Shown in pieces: positions 47,887-58,550 of a stretch of 64,000 nt of DNA. Within the stretch, counting starts at the first letter, position 1, and each line of letters opens with the position of its first letter. This stretch comes from Microbacterium paraoxydans. GTDB taxonomy: Bacteria > Actinomycetota > Actinomycetes > Actinomycetales > Microbacteriaceae. Location: contig NZ_JAIVLG010000004.1 of the NCBI RefSeq assembly GCF_020524545.1, positions 496,001 to 560,000 on the forward strand, in the 5' to 3' direction. The notes below the pieces were generated by a model, which had not been told where the DNA came from, did not search any database, and saw only the letters and a program-made list of their open reading frames with translations. The position numbers and the translations under genes were made by a program.

Positions 47887-47974
47887 CCCTCGATTCTCTC
47901 GCGAATCGACCGCGGTGGGGCGCATGATCGTGGAACCCGGTACGCGCTGAGATGAGACGGCGACGCATCGCCTC

Positions 47975-47980
47975 TAGTGT
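47975..47980 (+). promoter_or_regulatory. -10 element of glgX
   Basis: TAGTGT, six bases upstream of the ATG at 47987; leaderless spacing. Confidence 0.45.
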
Positions 47981-47986
47981 GTACTC

Positions 47987-50059
47987 ATGCCCGTGTCCAC
48001 TGACTTCACCGTGCCCGGCGGCTCCACCCTCGACCACCTCGGCGTCCGTCTCCACGACGGTGTCGGCACGTTGCGTGTGTGGTCGCAGAACGCCTCGTCC
48101 GTCGATCTCGTGGTGTTCGACGCCACCGACCTCGATTGGGCCACGGATGAGGTGGCGCTCGAGCGTCGACCGGGCGGCGTGTGGGAGATCACGACGGACT
48201 TGTTGCAGCCCGGCGTCCGGTACGCGATCCGCGTCGGAGGGCCCCACGGTCCCGGGAACACCTTCAACCCGGAGACGCTCCTCCTCGATCCGTACGCCCG
48301 CGGTCTCGCGCAGGGCGACGGCTACGAGGAATGGCGCTCCGTCGTCATCGTCGACGGCTTCGATTGGGGCGACTCGCAGAAGCCGCGAGTGCCCCTGGAC
48401 CGCACCGTCATCTACGAGGGCCATCTGAAGGGGCTCACGAAGCGGCATCCCGATGTGCCTCCGGCCCTTCACGGCACCTACGCCGGCCTCGCGCACCCCG
48501 CCATGATCGAGCATTTCCACTCGCTCGGCATCACGTCGATCGAGCTGCTCCCTGTGCACGCGTTCGTACCCGAACCTCGCCTGCTCGAGCGCGGACTCAC
48601 CAACTATTGGGGCTACAACACCCTGAACTTCTTCACCCCGCACACCGCCTACGCCACGGAAGACGCCCGCAAGAAGGGCCCAGAGGCTGTGCTCGCCGAG
48701 TTCAAGGGCATGGTCAGGCTGCTGCATGAAGCCGGACTCGAAGTGATCCTCGACGTCGTGTACAACCACACATCGGAGGAAGGCATCGGCGGCCCCCGCT
48801 CGAGCCTGCGCGGCATCGACAACGCGTCCTACTACCGACAGGACGAGTCCGGGGCCTACATCGACACCACGGGCTGCGGGAACACCCTGAACACGGCCAC
48901 CGACGCCGGTGCGAGGCTCGTCCTCGATTCGCTCCGCTACTGGGCGCAGGAGATGCAGATCGACGGCTTCCGCTTCGACCTCGCCACCGCCATCGCACGC
49001 GACGGCACCCACACCTACACCCCCGACCATCCGCTCCTCGCCGCCATCGCGAACGATCCGATCCTGGCAGGCACAAAGCTCATCGCCGAGCCGTGGGACG
49101 TCGGTCTCGGCGGCTGGCAGACAGGCAACTTCCCGACCGGCTGGCAGGAGTGGAACGACCGCTACCGCGACCGCGTGCGCAACTTCTGGCTGAGCGACAT
49201 CGACTACGCGCGTCGCGCATCGGCACCGGTGGGGATCGGCGGATTCGCGACGCGCCTCGCCGGCTCCTCGAACACTTTCAGCGAAGAACGCGGTCCCCTC
49301 GCCAGTGTGAACTTCATCACCGCGCATGACGGATTCACCTTGCACGACCTCGTCTCGTACGACGTCAAGCACAACGAGGCCAACGGGGAGCACAATCGCG
49401 ACGGCGCCGACATGAATCGCGCGTTCAACCACGGGATCGAAGGCGCCACAGACGACCCGACGATCCTGGCCGCGCGCCGCAAGGCCATGCGTAACCTCCT
49501 CGGAACGCTCCTGCTGTCGGCGGGCGTGCCGATGCTCACAGCTGGCGACGAGGTCGGGCGCACCCAGCGCGGCAACAACAACGCCTACGCGCAGGACTCC
49601 GCTCTCACCTGGCTCGGCTGGGAGTTCGAACCGTGGCAGGAGGATCTGCGCGCGCACGTGTCCCGCCTGACCCGGCTGCGGCGGGAGAACCCCGCTCTCC
49701 GCCCCAGTCGCTACGCCCGATTGGGAGAGCACATCCCCAATGCCTCCGTCATGGACTGGTACGACCAGAACGGCGAGACGATGGAGCAGAGCCAATGGGC
49801 GGATCCCGGGAACCGCACCCTGCAGTACGTCGCGGCTTCCACTCCTGACGCCGAAGCGTACAACCGGATCCTGCTCATCGTGCACGGAACCGAGTCGCCG
49901 ATCGACGTGCGTCTCCCGGACGAGATCGAGGGCGCCACGCGGTTCATCTCGTTGTGGTCGAGTGCGCAGGAGCGCCCCTCCGAGGACGAGGAGGTCTTCG
50001 CCCCCGGAGACGTCCTCCCCGTCTCCGGCACATCCATGAGGTTGTTCCGGGTCGAATGA
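47987..50059 (+). CDS. glgX: glycogen debranching enzyme GlgX
   Basis: A 690-residue GH13 enzyme. An N-terminal CBM48-like domain (STLDHLGVRLHDGVGTLRVWSQNASS) precedes the catalytic barrel. The barrel has DGFRFDLATAIARDG (nucleophile Asp), KLIAEPWDVG (acid Glu) and TAHDGFTLHDLVSYDVKHNEANGE (third Asp). It hydrolyses alpha-1,6 branches, usually of short phosphorylase-limit chains. It is followed by glgE and glgB on the same strand, with a 65-base gap. The -10 position implies a leaderless message. Confidence 0.94.
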   Translation: MPVSTDFTVPGGSTLDHLGVRLHDGVGTLRVWSQNASSVDLVVFDATDLDWATDEVALERRPGGVWEITTDLLQPGVRYAIRVGGPHGPGNTFNPETLLLDPYARGLAQGDGYEEWRSVVIVDGFDWGDSQKPRVPLDRTVIYEGHLKGLTKRHPDVPPALHGTYAGLAHPAMIEHFHSLGITSIELLPVHAFVPEPRLLERGLTNYWGYNTLNFFTPHTAYATEDARKKGPEAVLAEFKGMVRLLHEAGLEVILDVVYNHTSEEGIGGPRSSLRGIDNASYYRQDESGAYIDTTGCGNTLNTATDAGARLVLDSLRYWAQEMQIDGFRFDLATAIARDGTHTYTPDHPLLAAIANDPILAGTKLIAEPWDVGLGGWQTGNFPTGWQEWNDRYRDRVRNFWLSDIDYARRASAPVGIGGFATRLAGSSNTFSEERGPLASVNFITAHDGFTLHDLVSYDVKHNEANGEHNRDGADMNRAFNHGIEGATDDPTILAARRKAMRNLLGTLLLSAGVPMLTAGDEVGRTQRGNNNAYAQDSALTWLGWEFEPWQEDLRAHVSRLTRLRRENPALRPSRYARLGEHIPNASVMDWYDQNGETMEQSQWADPGNRTLQYVAASTPDAEAYNRILLIVHGTESPIDVRLPDEIEGATRFISLWSSAQERPSEDEEVFAPGDVLPVSGTSMRLFRVE

Positions 50060-50112
50060 GACCAGGTGCGGACGCACCCGACGGCGCGCTACCCGCGATC
50101 ACGTCCGCGCGG

Positions 50113-50118
50113 TAGATT
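50113..50118 (+). promoter_or_regulatory. -10 element of glgE
   Basis: TAGATT, six bases upstream of the GTG at 50125; leaderless spacing. It would let glgE-glgB be made independently of glgX. Confidence 0.48.
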
Positions 50119-50124
50119 CGGGAT

Positions 50125-52197
50125 GTGGCTGCACGTGCTGGTACTCGGTCCTCGGCTCTTCGGAGCCCCGCTCAGATCCCGGCGCGCGCGCCCGGGCACG
50201 TAGACCTCCCCGGCGCGTTGCGCACGACGCGGCTCCCTCTGCTCGATCCCTCACCCGCAGTCCCCGGTGGCTTCCCTGCCAAAGCATTCCTCGGCGAAGT
50301 CGTCCCCTTTCACGTGGTGTCCTTCCGTGAGGGCCACGACATCATCGGCGTTCATCTCCGCCTCACAACGCCGTCCGGGGAGGAGTCGCTTCACGTGCTC
50401 TCCCCTCGCCAAGACGGCACCGACACGTGGTCGGCAGACATCGCGCTCGATGAGCAGGGCGCGTGGCGCTACCGCTTCGAGGCGTTCGCCGATGACTTCG
50501 CGACCTGGTCCCATGCGGCGAGGCTGAAGGTCGCGGCAGGTATCGATGTTCCTGTGATGGCAGCCCTGGGGGCGGAACTGCTCGCACGCGCGGCCGCGGA
50601 GAAGGATCGGCCGGCCGCGCAGCGGAAACGGTTGCTCGCAGACGCCGAGTCCCTCCGGAGCGGCGACGGCGCGGTCACCGCGACCCTCGCTGCGGATTCC
50701 GAGCTGAGGGAGATCTTCCGTGATCGGCCCATCACGACGATCCGCTCCGCCAGCTCCGACCAGAACCTCATCGTCGACCGGGTGGCCGCAGGAGTCGGCG
50801 CCTGGTACGAGTTCTTCCCGCGCTCCGAAGGCGCCAAGCGGTTGAAGGACGGGACCGTGCGGAGCGGAACGTTCCGTACGGCGACGAAGCGTCTGCCGGA
50901 AGTCGCGGCGATGGGCTTCGATGTGGTCTATCTCGTACCGATCCACCCGATCGGCATCACGAACCGCAAGGGACGCAACAACAGCCTCACCGCAGAAGAG
51001 GGAGACCCGGGCTCGCCGTACGCCATCGGTGCTGACGAGGGGGGCCACGACGCGATCCACCCCGACCTCGGCACTCTCGCGGACTTCCGGGCCTTCGTCC
51101 GCGCCGCGCGGAAGGAGGGCCTCGAGATCGCACTCGATCTCGCGCTGCAGGCCTCCCCCGATCACCCCTGGGTCACGGAGCATCCGGAGTGGTTCACGAC
51201 GCTGCCCGACGGCAGCATCGCGTACGCGGAGAACCCTCCGAAGAAGTACCAGGACATCTACCCGCTCAACTTCGACAACGACCCTGCGGGGATCTCGGCG
51301 GAGATGCTCCGGGTGGTTCGACACTGGGTCGCACAGGGGGTGAAGATCTTCCGCGTCGACAACCCCCATACGAAGCCGCTGCAGTTCTGGGAGTGGCTGA
51401 TCGCGGAGGTCAACGCAGGCGACCCCGACGTGATCTTCCTCGCGGAGGCCTTCACGCGTCCCGCGGTGATGCGTGCGCTCGCCGCCGTGGGGTTCCAACA
51501 GAGCTACAGCTACTTCACCTGGCGGAACACGAAAGCGGAACTCGAGGAGTTCCTCACCTCGGTCTCGCACGAGACCGCCGACTACATGCGCCCCAACCTC
51601 TTCGTGAACACCCACGACATCCTCACCGAGTATCTGCAGTTCGGCGGTCGGGCCGCCTACCGGGTCCGCGCCTGCATCGCAGCGACGGCGGGGCCGGTGT
51701 ACGGCGTATACGCGGGCTACGAACTCTTTGAGAACGTCGCCCGCCCGGGTTCCGAAGAGAACATCGACAACGAGAAGTACGAATACAAGTTCCGCGACTG
51801 GAACGGGGCCGAGACCCGCGGCGAATCACTTGCGCCGCTCTTGCGCAGGCTCAACGAGATCCGCGCCGCCCACCCGGCACTGCGCCAGCTCCGCAACTTC
51901 TCGACCCACTGGAGCGATGACGACGCCATCCTCGTCTACAGCAAGCACCTCGCAGCCCCCTTCACCGGGAGCGGCCGCCCGGACACCATCATCGTGGTCG
52001 CCAATGTCGATCCGCACTCGGTGCGGGAGACCACCGTCCACCTCGACACGACGCAGTGGGGGGTTCCCCTCGGCGAACCGTTCGAGGTCGAGGACCTCCT
52101 CACCGGAGCGATCTGGACCTGGAGCGATCACAACTATGTACGACTCGACGCCTTCGCCGAGCCGGTCCACATCCTGAAGGTGAGGGAGCGATCATGA
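50125..52197 (+). CDS. glgE: alpha-1,4-glucan:maltose-1-phosphate maltosyltransferase
   Basis: A 690-residue GH13_3 enzyme that extends alpha-1,4-glucan with maltose-1-phosphate. An N-terminal beta-sandwich domain and a helical insert domain lead to the barrel. Barrel motifs are [13 protein letters not shown] (nucleophile Asp), [11 protein letters not shown] (acid Glu), [10 protein letters not shown] (Asp) and the upstream [18 protein letters not shown] loop typical of GlgE. This is the actinobacterial trehalose-to-glucan route; the partner genes treS and pep2 are not in the window. GTG start. It ends in an ATGA overlap with glgB. Confidence 0.94.
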   Translation: MAARAGTRSSALRSPAQIPARAPGHVDLPGALRTTRLPLLDPSPAVPGGFPAKAFLGEVVPFHVVSFREGHDIIGVHLRLTTPSGEESLHVLSPRQDGTDTWSADIALDEQGAWRYRFEAFADDFATWSHAARLKVAAGIDVPVMAALGAELLARAAAEKDRPAAQRKRLLADAESLRSGDGAVTATLAADSELREIFRDRPITTIRSASSDQNLIVDRVAAGVGAWYEFFPRSEGAKRLKDGTVRSGTFRTATKRLPEVAAMGFDVVYLVPIHPIGITNRKGRNNSLTAEEGDPGSPYAIGADEGGHDAIHPDLGTLADFRAFVRAARKEGLEIALDLALQASPDHPWVTEHPEWFTTLPDGSIAYAENPPKKYQDIYPLNFDNDPAGISAEMLRVVRHWVAQGVKIFRVDNPHTKPLQFWEWLIAEVNAGDPDVIFLAEAFTRPAVMRALAAVGFQQSYSYFTWRNTKAELEEFLTSVSHETADYMRPNLFVNTHDILTEYLQFGGRAAYRVRACIAATAGPVYGVYAGYELFENVARPGSEENIDNEKYEYKFRDWNGAETRGESLAPLLRRLNEIRAAHPALRQLRNFSTHWSDDDAILVYSKHLAAPFTGSGRPDTIIVVANVDPHSVRETTVHLDTTQWGVPLGEPFEVEDLLTGAIWTWSDHNYVRLDAFAEPVHILKVRERS

Positions 52198-54398
52198 GCT
52201 ACACGGAAGACGTCGCCGCATCCACCGAGTGGGAGGCGGTCTCCTCGGCCAGCCACCACGATCCGCATTCCGTGCTCGGGGCGCACGCGCGCCGCGACGC
52301 CGCCGACCGGACCGTGACCGTGATCCGTGCCCGTCGTCCCCTCGCGTCCGAGGTCGCTGCCGTGTTCGACGACGGAAGCAGACTCGAACTCACCCACGCC
52401 GCACACGGCATCTGGGAGGGGCAGCACGTCGGGCCCCCTCTTCCCTACCGAGTCGCGACGCGATACTCCGATCATGCGGAAACCATCGCCGGCGATCCCT
52501 ATCGGCATCCCCCCACCCTCGGCGACCTCGACCTGCATCTGATCGCCGAGGGGCGTCATGAACGGCTCTGGGACGCGCTGGGGGCACGCCCACGGACCTC
52601 GGAGGGCGAGCCGGGCGTCTCTTTCGCCGTCTGGGCGCCGAATGCCACCGCTGTGCGCGTGGTGGGTGACCACAACGACTGGAACGGCGAAGCCCACGCC
52701 ATGCGTTCGATGGGGGTGAGCGGAGTCTGGGAGCTCTTCATCCCGGACCTTCCGGTCGGCACCCGGTACAAGTACCAGATCCGCACTCGCGACGGGGAAT
52801 GGATCCTCAAGGCCGATCCGATGGCGCTCGCTGCCGAGGTTCCTCCGGACACGGCCTCGGTGGTGACGTCCTCGTCCTACGCCTGGTCCGACGGTGCCTG
52901 GATGACCAGGCGTGCGGCAACTCATGCCGTCGCGCAGCCGCTCTCGATCTACGAGCTCCATGTCGGATCCTGGCGTGCCGGACTCGGCTACCGGGAACTC
53001 GCGAGTCCGCTCATCGAGCATGTGACGGCCGCGGGGTTCACCCATGTCGAGTTCATGCCAGTGGCCGAGCATCCGTTCGGCGGCTCCTGGGGCTACCAGG
53101 TCAGCGGCTACTATGCGCCGACGAGCCGGTACGGCAACCCCGACGATCTGCGCTACCTGATCGATCGACTGCACCAGGCAGGGATCGGCGTGATCCTTGA
53201 TTGGGTGCCGGGACACTTCCCGAAGGACTCGTTCGCGCTCGCCCGTTTCGACGGCCAACCGCTGTACGAGCACCCCGATCCGCGCCGTGGCGAGCACCAG
53301 GACTGGGGCACGCTCATCTTCGACTATGGACGACCCGAGGTCCGAGGGTTCCTGGTCGCCAACGCCCTCTACTGGCTCAGGGAATTCCACGTGGACGGGC
53401 TACGCGTCGACGCCGTCGCTTCGATGCTGTACCTCGACTACTCGCGCGAGCCCGGACAGTGGGAGCCGAACATCCACGGGGGCCGCGAGAACCTCGAGGC
53501 GATCCGATTCCTGCAGGAGGTCAACGCGACGGCCTACCGGCTGCATCCGGGCATCATGATGATCGCCGAGGAATCGACGAGCTTCCCCGGCGTGACCGCC
53601 CCCACCGATCATGCGGGACTCGGCTTCGGCTTCAAGTGGAACATGGGCTGGATGAACGACTCGCTCCAGTACATCTCACGCGATCCGATGTACCGTTCGC
53701 ATCACGAAGGTGAGATGACGTTCTCGTTCGTCTACGCCTTCGGCGAGAACTACCTGCTGCCGATCAGCCACGACGAGGTCGTGCACGGCAAGGGAAGCCT
53801 TCTCACGAAGATGCCCGGCGACCACTGGCACAAGCTCGCCAATGCGCGGGCCTATCTCGCATACATGTGGGGGCACCCGGGCAAGAAGCTCCTGTTCATG
53901 GGACAAGAGTTCGGTCAGCTCGCCGAGTGGTCGGAGGGTCGCGAACTCGACTGGTGGCTTCTCGATCAACCCTCGCATCTGCAGCTGCAGGATTTCGTGG
54001 GAGCGATGAACCGGACCTATCGCGCACAGGCACCGCTTTGGGCGCGCGACGACGACGGATCCTCGTTCCATCGACTCGGGGCTCCGAGCTGGAATCCCTC
54101 CGTGATCGCCTTCGAGCGACGTGACGACCACGGTGGGCGCGTGGTCGTGGTCAGCAACTTCGCGGGCGTCGAGCACTCCGGCTATCGCCTCGAGCTCCCC
54201 CGGGAAGGAGTCTGGCAGGAGGTTCTCAACACGGACGCGGCCGAGTATGGAGGCCGGGGCTCCGGAAACCTCGGCATCGTCTTCGCGAGCGCAGAGGAAG
54301 GCGCCGCGCCCACCGCCACGATGACCCTCCCTGCGCTTTCGACGCTGTGGTTGCGCCATCAACCCGAGCCGCACGTGCCCACCGTGAGCCACGGGTGA
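52194..54398 (+). CDS. glgB: 1,4-alpha-glucan branching enzyme
   Basis: A 734-residue GH13_9 branching enzyme. It has two N-terminal CBM48-like modules ([15 protein letters not shown] and [26 protein letters not shown]) and a barrel with [17 protein letters not shown] (nucleophile Asp), MIAEEST (acid Glu) and [13 protein letters not shown] (Asp). It makes the alpha-1,6 branches in the glucan formed by GlgE. The ATG at 52194 overlaps the glgE stop, so the two are coupled. The long open frame beginning upstream of 52194 is not used. Confidence 0.95.
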   Translation: MSYTEDVAASTEWEAVSSASHHDPHSVLGAHARRDAADRTVTVIRARRPLASEVAAVFDDGSRLELTHAAHGIWEGQHVGPPLPYRVATRYSDHAETIAGDPYRHPPTLGDLDLHLIAEGRHERLWDALGARPRTSEGEPGVSFAVWAPNATAVRVVGDHNDWNGEAHAMRSMGVSGVWELFIPDLPVGTRYKYQIRTRDGEWILKADPMALAAEVPPDTASVVTSSSYAWSDGAWMTRRAATHAVAQPLSIYELHVGSWRAGLGYRELASPLIEHVTAAGFTHVEFMPVAEHPFGGSWGYQVSGYYAPTSRYGNPDDLRYLIDRLHQAGIGVILDWVPGHFPKDSFALARFDGQPLYEHPDPRRGEHQDWGTLIFDYGRPEVRGFLVANALYWLREFHVDGLRVDAVASMLYLDYSREPGQWEPNIHGGRENLEAIRFLQEVNATAYRLHPGIMMIAEESTSFPGVTAPTDHAGLGFGFKWNMGWMNDSLQYISRDPMYRSHHEGEMTFSFVYAFGENYLLPISHDEVVHGKGSLLTKMPGDHWHKLANARAYLAYMWGHPGKKLLFMGQEFGQLAEWSEGRELDWWLLDQPSHLQLQDFVGAMNRTYRAQAPLWARDDDGSSFHRLGAPSWNPSVIAFERRDDHGGRVVVVSNFAGVEHSGYRLELPREGVWQEVLNTDAAEYGGRGSGNLGIVFASAEEGAAPTATMTLPALSTLWLRHQPEPHVPTVSHG

Positions 54399-54426
54399 CG
54401 GTGCCCGGACAGGCCGACCGAGCGCC

Positions 54427-55356
54427 TCAGAAGAGGAGCGAAGAAAGGCGGTTGCGGGCGGAGACCACCCGTGGGTCGGCCGGCCCGATGAGCCCGAACA
54501 GCTCGAGCAGGCGCTCCCTGACAGGAGTGCGCTGATCGGAGGGCAGCTGCGCGAAGAGGTCGAGCAGCCGGCCGAACGCGTCGTCGACGTGCCCTCCCGA
54601 AAGGTCGAGATCCGCGACATCGAACTGTGCCTGAATGTCGAGCGGACGATCGGCGGCCGCCGCGCGGGATGCCTGCGGATCGAGTCCTTGAACGCGATCG
54701 AGAAGACGCACTTGCCCCAGACCGGCGAGGGCCTCCTCGTCCCGGGGGTTCTCCGCCAGTGCCTTCTCGTACGCGCGGATCGCTGCGGCGTAGTCCCCCA
54801 CCTCGATCGCGGCGAAGGCCTCGGCGTGCAGCGGCGGAAGCGCCGGCTCCTCCGGTGCGCTCGGCGCGTCGGCAGACGCGGCCTCTTCCACCGCGAGCGT
54901 GCCGGTGACGCCGTTCTGCGCCGCGACCTGCAACAACTGGGCGAACACATCTCGCACCTGCTGTTCCGGGACCGCACCGGTGAACATCGGTACCGGCTGG
55001 CCGGCGATCAGCGCGACCACCATCGGGATCGACTGCGCGCGGAAGCTCTGTGCGAGCTGCGGGTTCGCATCGACGTCGACCTTGGCCAGCAGAACGCGTC
55101 CGCCCAGCTCGCGGGTCACCTTCTCGATGATCGGACTGAGCTGCTTGCACGGTCCGCACCACTCGGCCCACAGGTCCACGACGACCGGCACGGTACGCGA
55201 GAGCTCGAGGATCTGACCGAAGGTCTCGTCGGTCGCGTCGACCACGACATCGGCAGCAGCGGACCTCGTCGTGCTTTCGGTCGGCGACGCCGGCCGGTTG
55301 CGGAGGCTCGAAAGGTCCACCGCGCCACGCAGCGCGGCCGGGGAGATTTCACTCAC
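54427..55356 (-). CDS. YbbN/CnoX-like thioredoxin with TPR-type C-terminus
   Basis: A 309-residue protein. A thioredoxin domain (about residues 35-145) holds VVVDLWAEWCGPCKQLSP, with an intact CGPC active site. A helical tetratricopeptide-like domain follows (HAEAFAAIEVGDYAAAIRAYEKALAENPRDEEALAGLGQVRLLDRV). The arrangement matches YbbN/CnoX proteins, which bind chaperone clients and can act as holdases; E. coli YbbN has a changed active site, whereas this one keeps both cysteines. The GTG overlaps the stop of the composite membrane protein as GTGA, so the two are coupled. Confidence 0.9.
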   Translation of the reverse strand: MSEISPAALRGAVDLSSLRNRPASPTESTTRSAAADVVVDATDETFGQILELSRTVPVVVDLWAEWCGPCKQLSPIIEKVTRELGGRVLLAKVDVDANPQLAQSFRAQSIPMVVALIAGQPVPMFTGAVPEQQVRDVFAQLLQVAAQNGVTGTLAVEEAASADAPSAPEEPALPPLHAEAFAAIEVGDYAAAIRAYEKALAENPRDEEALAGLGQVRLLDRVQGLDPQASRAAAADRPLDIQAQFDVADLDLSGGHVDDAFGRLLDLFAQLPSDQRTPVRERLLELFGLIGPADPRVVSARNRLSSLLF

Positions 55357-57308
55357 TTGATCACCTTCACGGAGAGGAGGTCCTGGTGCACTGCCAGGAG
55401 TCGGATCTGCTCCGTCGATCCCTGTGCGGGGACCGAGAAGAACAGCTGGAACTCATACGTCGTCTCGACGCCCTTCGCGGACTCGGTAGCCCCGGTCAGC
55501 GCCTTGGCTTCAGCGTTGTCACCGAATCGGATCACCACATCTGAAGAGGTCGGCGTCACGGTCTCCTTGTCGGTGAGCGACACGGCGACGATCGCACCAC
55601 TGTCGAGCGTCGTCATGGAGATGGGCTCGGCGCTCGTCGGCGACATGTCGAAGGCGGCCTTCGAGGTCTCCGCTGCGCCCTTGTCAGCGAGGTTCTGCAC
55701 GATCGCCTGGCGGCTGTCGGTGATCGACTTCGCAAGGTTGAGCGCCAGGTCATCGAACTGGCCGTAGTACTCGCTCGTCTCCCCCGCGTCCACGACATCG
55801 GCGAAAGCTCCCGCAAGCTCCGCCGGCGGGAGCGTGAGGAAGGCGGAATCGGACGGGACGAGAGAGGTCCCGAGCCAGGTGGCGGCGACGTCGGGGAATA
55901 CGGCATCCGCCGACATCTCCGCCATGTTGCTGATCCGGTAGTTCGACCACGGGTCCGCCTGCGTCATCATGAGCAGAACGGGTGGGACGGTGTCGTCGCC
56001 CGTGCTCTTGGAGAGCATGAGCACCGTGCGCGGCCAGCTATCGGTCGCCTCGGGGAGGATCACCTCGAAATCGTCGGTCGGAATCGCTGCGGGAAGCGCC
56101 CTGTCGGCGATCTCCGCACGCAGAGCGTACTCAGTGGTCCGCGCAGCGAGCGCCGGGCCCTCGAGACGGGTCGTCGCCAGATCGAGATCGAGCGCGGAGT
56201 CGGCCTCGGCGACGGTCTCGGATGCGGACTGCAGAATACGCTTCGCCTGCGACTCGGTCACCGCCGGTGGCTTCTGGTTCTCGGGGGCGATGACCGTCGG
56301 GCTGGGCGAAGGCGACGTCGACGCACCGTCGAACTGCGGCCACGAGTCGGCCGAACAACCGGCCGCGAGGACGGCCGTCAGACCGAGCGCAGGCAGCGCC
56401 AGCATCCGATGACGCCGCGTCGGAGGCGCCGCACGCATGGCGTTCTTCGAGTCGGGTTCCTTCGGGTCTTCCACGATCTCCGCGTCTTCGGTGCCATTGC
56501 CCTGCGAGCCGTCGGCGGAGGACGGAGAGTCCGCCGGGTCGTTCGCGCCGTCGAGCGCTGCGCGCTCCGCCGGAGGAAGCGCGGCGACGTCGATCGGCTC
56601 TGTCATGGGAAGCGGGCCCGGACCCTTGCGGCGCGGACCACGGCCTCGCCGCTGATGGCGGATCCCGAGCACGTACAGGATGAGTCCGACCAGCAGCACG
56701 ACGCCACCGGCGACCATCAGCGGTCCTGCCAGCGGCGTCTTCGTGTCCAGCGGCCAGGAGACCGTGATCTGGTCGGGCGCATCGATCGTGCCGTCGTACG
56801 CGATCAAGGTGCTCGTTCCCTCGGGCAACTGGATGTTGTCGACGATCAGAACGTTCTCATCGTCGAAGGAGTCCAGCCACAGGTCGGACCCTCGGGGGTT
56901 GCGACCTGCGGGTTCCGCGGCCTCCCCGTCGCCCGCGTCCTCCCCGGCGTCCGCCGAGTCCGTGGTATCGGGTGCGGCGACGTGCTCGACCGAAAGTTCT
57001 CCGTCGTCGTCCACCGTCACCCTGTTGTAGTCGGCGTCGGCCAGCCATGCCTCCAGGTCGGCGGTGCGACCGTAGCTGCCGAAGATGTCGCCCTGACCGC
57101 GGACTATCAGCTTCTGCGCACCAGGGTTCGTCCGGAGGACATCGCCGTCCAGCAGCACGAACGGTGCGGGCTCGTCGATCTCGACCTGTGTCTGCTGAGA
57201 GTCGGGTCCCATGAAGATGGTGCGCTGAGCGATTCCCGCCCCGATCAGCACCGCGGCCAGCACGAAGGCCACCACGGCCCATACGAAACGCACGAATAGT
57301 CTCCTCAC
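55353..57308 (-). CDS. composite two-TM membrane protein fused to a lipoprotein-like domain
   Basis: A 651-residue protein I do not recognise as a whole. The first half has an N-terminal membrane helix (8-28), an exported acidic domain and a second helix (192-216), then a basic/acidic cytosolic linker. From Met291 a second protein seems to begin: basic RRHR, a hydrophobic stretch (302-314) and a lipobox LAAGC (Cys318). A Pro/Ser-rich linker and a 300-residue domain ending SVPAQGSTEQIRLLAVHQDLL follow. The ATG at 56438 could serve as an internal start. GTG start at 57308, with a TAGTCT -10 at 57350-57355. It is coupled to the YbbN-like gene. Confidence 0.75.
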   Translation of the reverse strand: MRRLFVRFVWAVVAFVLAAVLIGAGIAQRTIFMGPDSQQTQVEIDEPAPFVLLDGDVLRTNPGAQKLIVRGQGDIFGSYGRTADLEAWLADADYNRVTVDDDGELSVEHVAAPDTTDSADAGEDAGDGEAAEPAGRNPRGSDLWLDSFDDENVLIVDNIQLPEGTSTLIAYDGTIDAPDQITVSWPLDTKTPLAGPLMVAGGVVLLVGLILYVLGIRHQRRGRGPRRKGPGPLPMTEPIDVAALPPAERAALDGANDPADSPSSADGSQGNGTEDAEIVEDPKEPDSKNAMRAAPPTRRHRMLALPALGLTAVLAAGCSADSWPQFDGASTSPSPSPTVIAPENQKPPAVTESQAKRILQSASETVAEADSALDLDLATTRLEGPALAARTTEYALRAEIADRALPAAIPTDDFEVILPEATDSWPRTVLMLSKSTGDDTVPPVLLMMTQADPWSNYRISNMAEMSADAVFPDVAATWLGTSLVPSDSAFLTLPPAELAGAFADVVDAGETSEYYGQFDDLALNLAKSITDSRQAIVQNLADKGAAETSKAAFDMSPTSAEPISMTTLDSGAIVAVSLTDKETVTPTSSDVVIRFGDNAEAKALTGATESAKGVETTYEFQLFFSVPAQGSTEQIRLLAVHQDLLSVKVIK

Positions 57309-57349
57309 GCATCACCGACATCTGTCCGCGACGCAACACTCGACATTTC

Positions 57350-57355
57350 AGACTA
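57350..57355 (-). promoter_or_regulatory. -10 element upstream of the composite membrane protein gene
   Basis: TAGTCT on the minus strand, 41 bases upstream of the GTG at 57308, leaving a short leader. Supported only by similarity to the other TAGnCT boxes. Confidence 0.35.
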
Positions 57356-57473
57356 GCGAAATCAGCTGTGTGTTGCCCACGAGGAGGTGCAGTGCGGGCA
57401 GGAACGGCACGTCGACCGCCCCTGGGCGTCACTGCTCGATAGCCTTGCTGCAGCCGTTTCGAGGAGTCGTCAG

Positions 57474-58535
57474 ATGAAGATCCACAATCCCTTCCGCACC
57501 GCGCTGGTGGCGACCCTCGGGGTGGGGCTGGGGATTCTGCTCATCAGCAGCGTGCAGACGCTCTCCAGTGTGCTCCTGTACGTGGGTACCGCTCTCTTCC
57601 TCAGCCTGGGCCTGGATCCGCTCGTCTCGTTCCTCGAGCGCCGCAAGCTCCCCCGCTGGCTGGCCGTGCTGGTGACGATCGTCGCCGTGCTCGCCGTGTT
57701 CAGCGGGATCGTGCTGATCATCCTCCCGGTCCTGGTGGACCAGATCTCCCAGCTGATCGCGCAGATCTCGGCGATCGTCTCGCGCGGAAACCTGATCCCC
57801 GATCTCAAGGAGTGGATGCAGGTCACGTTCCCGAACCTGCTCGTGGACGACGTCTTCACGTACCTGACCGACTGGCTGACCACGAACCTCGCCGAGATCG
57901 GCGGGTCGATCGGCCAAGGCGTCCTGGTCGCGAGCGGTGCCGTGCTCAGCGGACTGTTCGGCGCGTTCATCGTTCTCATCCTGACGATCTACCTGACCGC
58001 GTCGACTCCTTCGCTCAAGCGCGCGGTGTACCAACTCGCCCCGGCTTCGAAGCGCGACCGGTTCATCGACCTCGCCGAGCAGATCACCGACTCGGTCGGC
58101 TACTACGTCATGGGACAGATCTCCCAGGGTGTGCTCAACGGCGTCCTGAGCGCGATCTTCCTCTCGATCATCAACGCTCCGTTCCCCTCGGTGCTCGCGA
58201 TCATCGCCTTCTTCTTCTCACTGATCCCCCTGGTCGGCACCCTGACGGGCTCGACGATCATCGTGCTCGTCTGTCTCATCCCAGGACTCGGCTCCCCGGG
58301 AATCGCGATCGCCGCGGCCATCTACTACCTCATCTACATGCAGATCGAGGCGTACGTCATCTCTCCGCGCATCATGAGCCGCGCGGTCTCCGTTCCTGGC
58401 GCTGTCGTGGTCGTTGCCGCACTTGCCGGGGGAAGCCTGCTCGGGCTGCTGGGCGCACTCATCGCGATCCCCGTCGCCGCGAGCATCCTGATCATCTATC
58501 GGCAGGTGCTCATCCCCCGCATGAACGAGCTCTGA
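57474..58535 (+). CDS. AI-2E-family transporter (PerM-like membrane protein)
   Basis: A 353-residue membrane protein with about seven or eight hydrophobic helices. Paired helices stand at the start (LVATLGVGLGILLISSVQTLSSVLLYVGTALFLSLGLDPLVSFLERRKLPRWLAVLVTIVAV), and a large soluble loop with an amphipathic helix (QISQLIAQISAIVSRGNLIPDL) is present. Late segments PFPSVLAIIAFFFSLIPLVGTLTGSTI and SPRIMSRAVSVPGAVVVVAALAGGSLLG are the most conserved of the family. It may export small molecules or ions; the AI-2 name is historical. The ATG has a GAGGAG ribosome site nine bases upstream. Confidence 0.9.
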   Translation: MKIHNPFRTALVATLGVGLGILLISSVQTLSSVLLYVGTALFLSLGLDPLVSFLERRKLPRWLAVLVTIVAVLAVFSGIVLIILPVLVDQISQLIAQISAIVSRGNLIPDLKEWMQVTFPNLLVDDVFTYLTDWLTTNLAEIGGSIGQGVLVASGAVLSGLFGAFIVLILTIYLTASTPSLKRAVYQLAPASKRDRFIDLAEQITDSVGYYVMGQISQGVLNGVLSAIFLSIINAPFPSVLAIIAFFFSLIPLVGTLTGSTIIVLVCLIPGLGSPGIAIAAAIYYLIYMQIEAYVISPRIMSRAVSVPGAVVVVAALAGGSLLGLLGALIAIPVAASILIIYRQVLIPRMNEL

Positions 58536-58550
58536 AGCGAGGCGGACGGC

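Noticed and set aside
46163..50077. 1304-codon minus-strand open frame
   Set aside because: It runs opposite glgX and across the cysteine desulfurase and mnmA in a wrong frame; its composition is a GC-codon shadow and no family motif is visible, while each real gene has full motif sets.
52056..52193. N-terminal extension of the glgB frame
   Set aside because: Lies within glgE; the ATG at 52194 overlaps the glgE stop and gives the family N-terminus.
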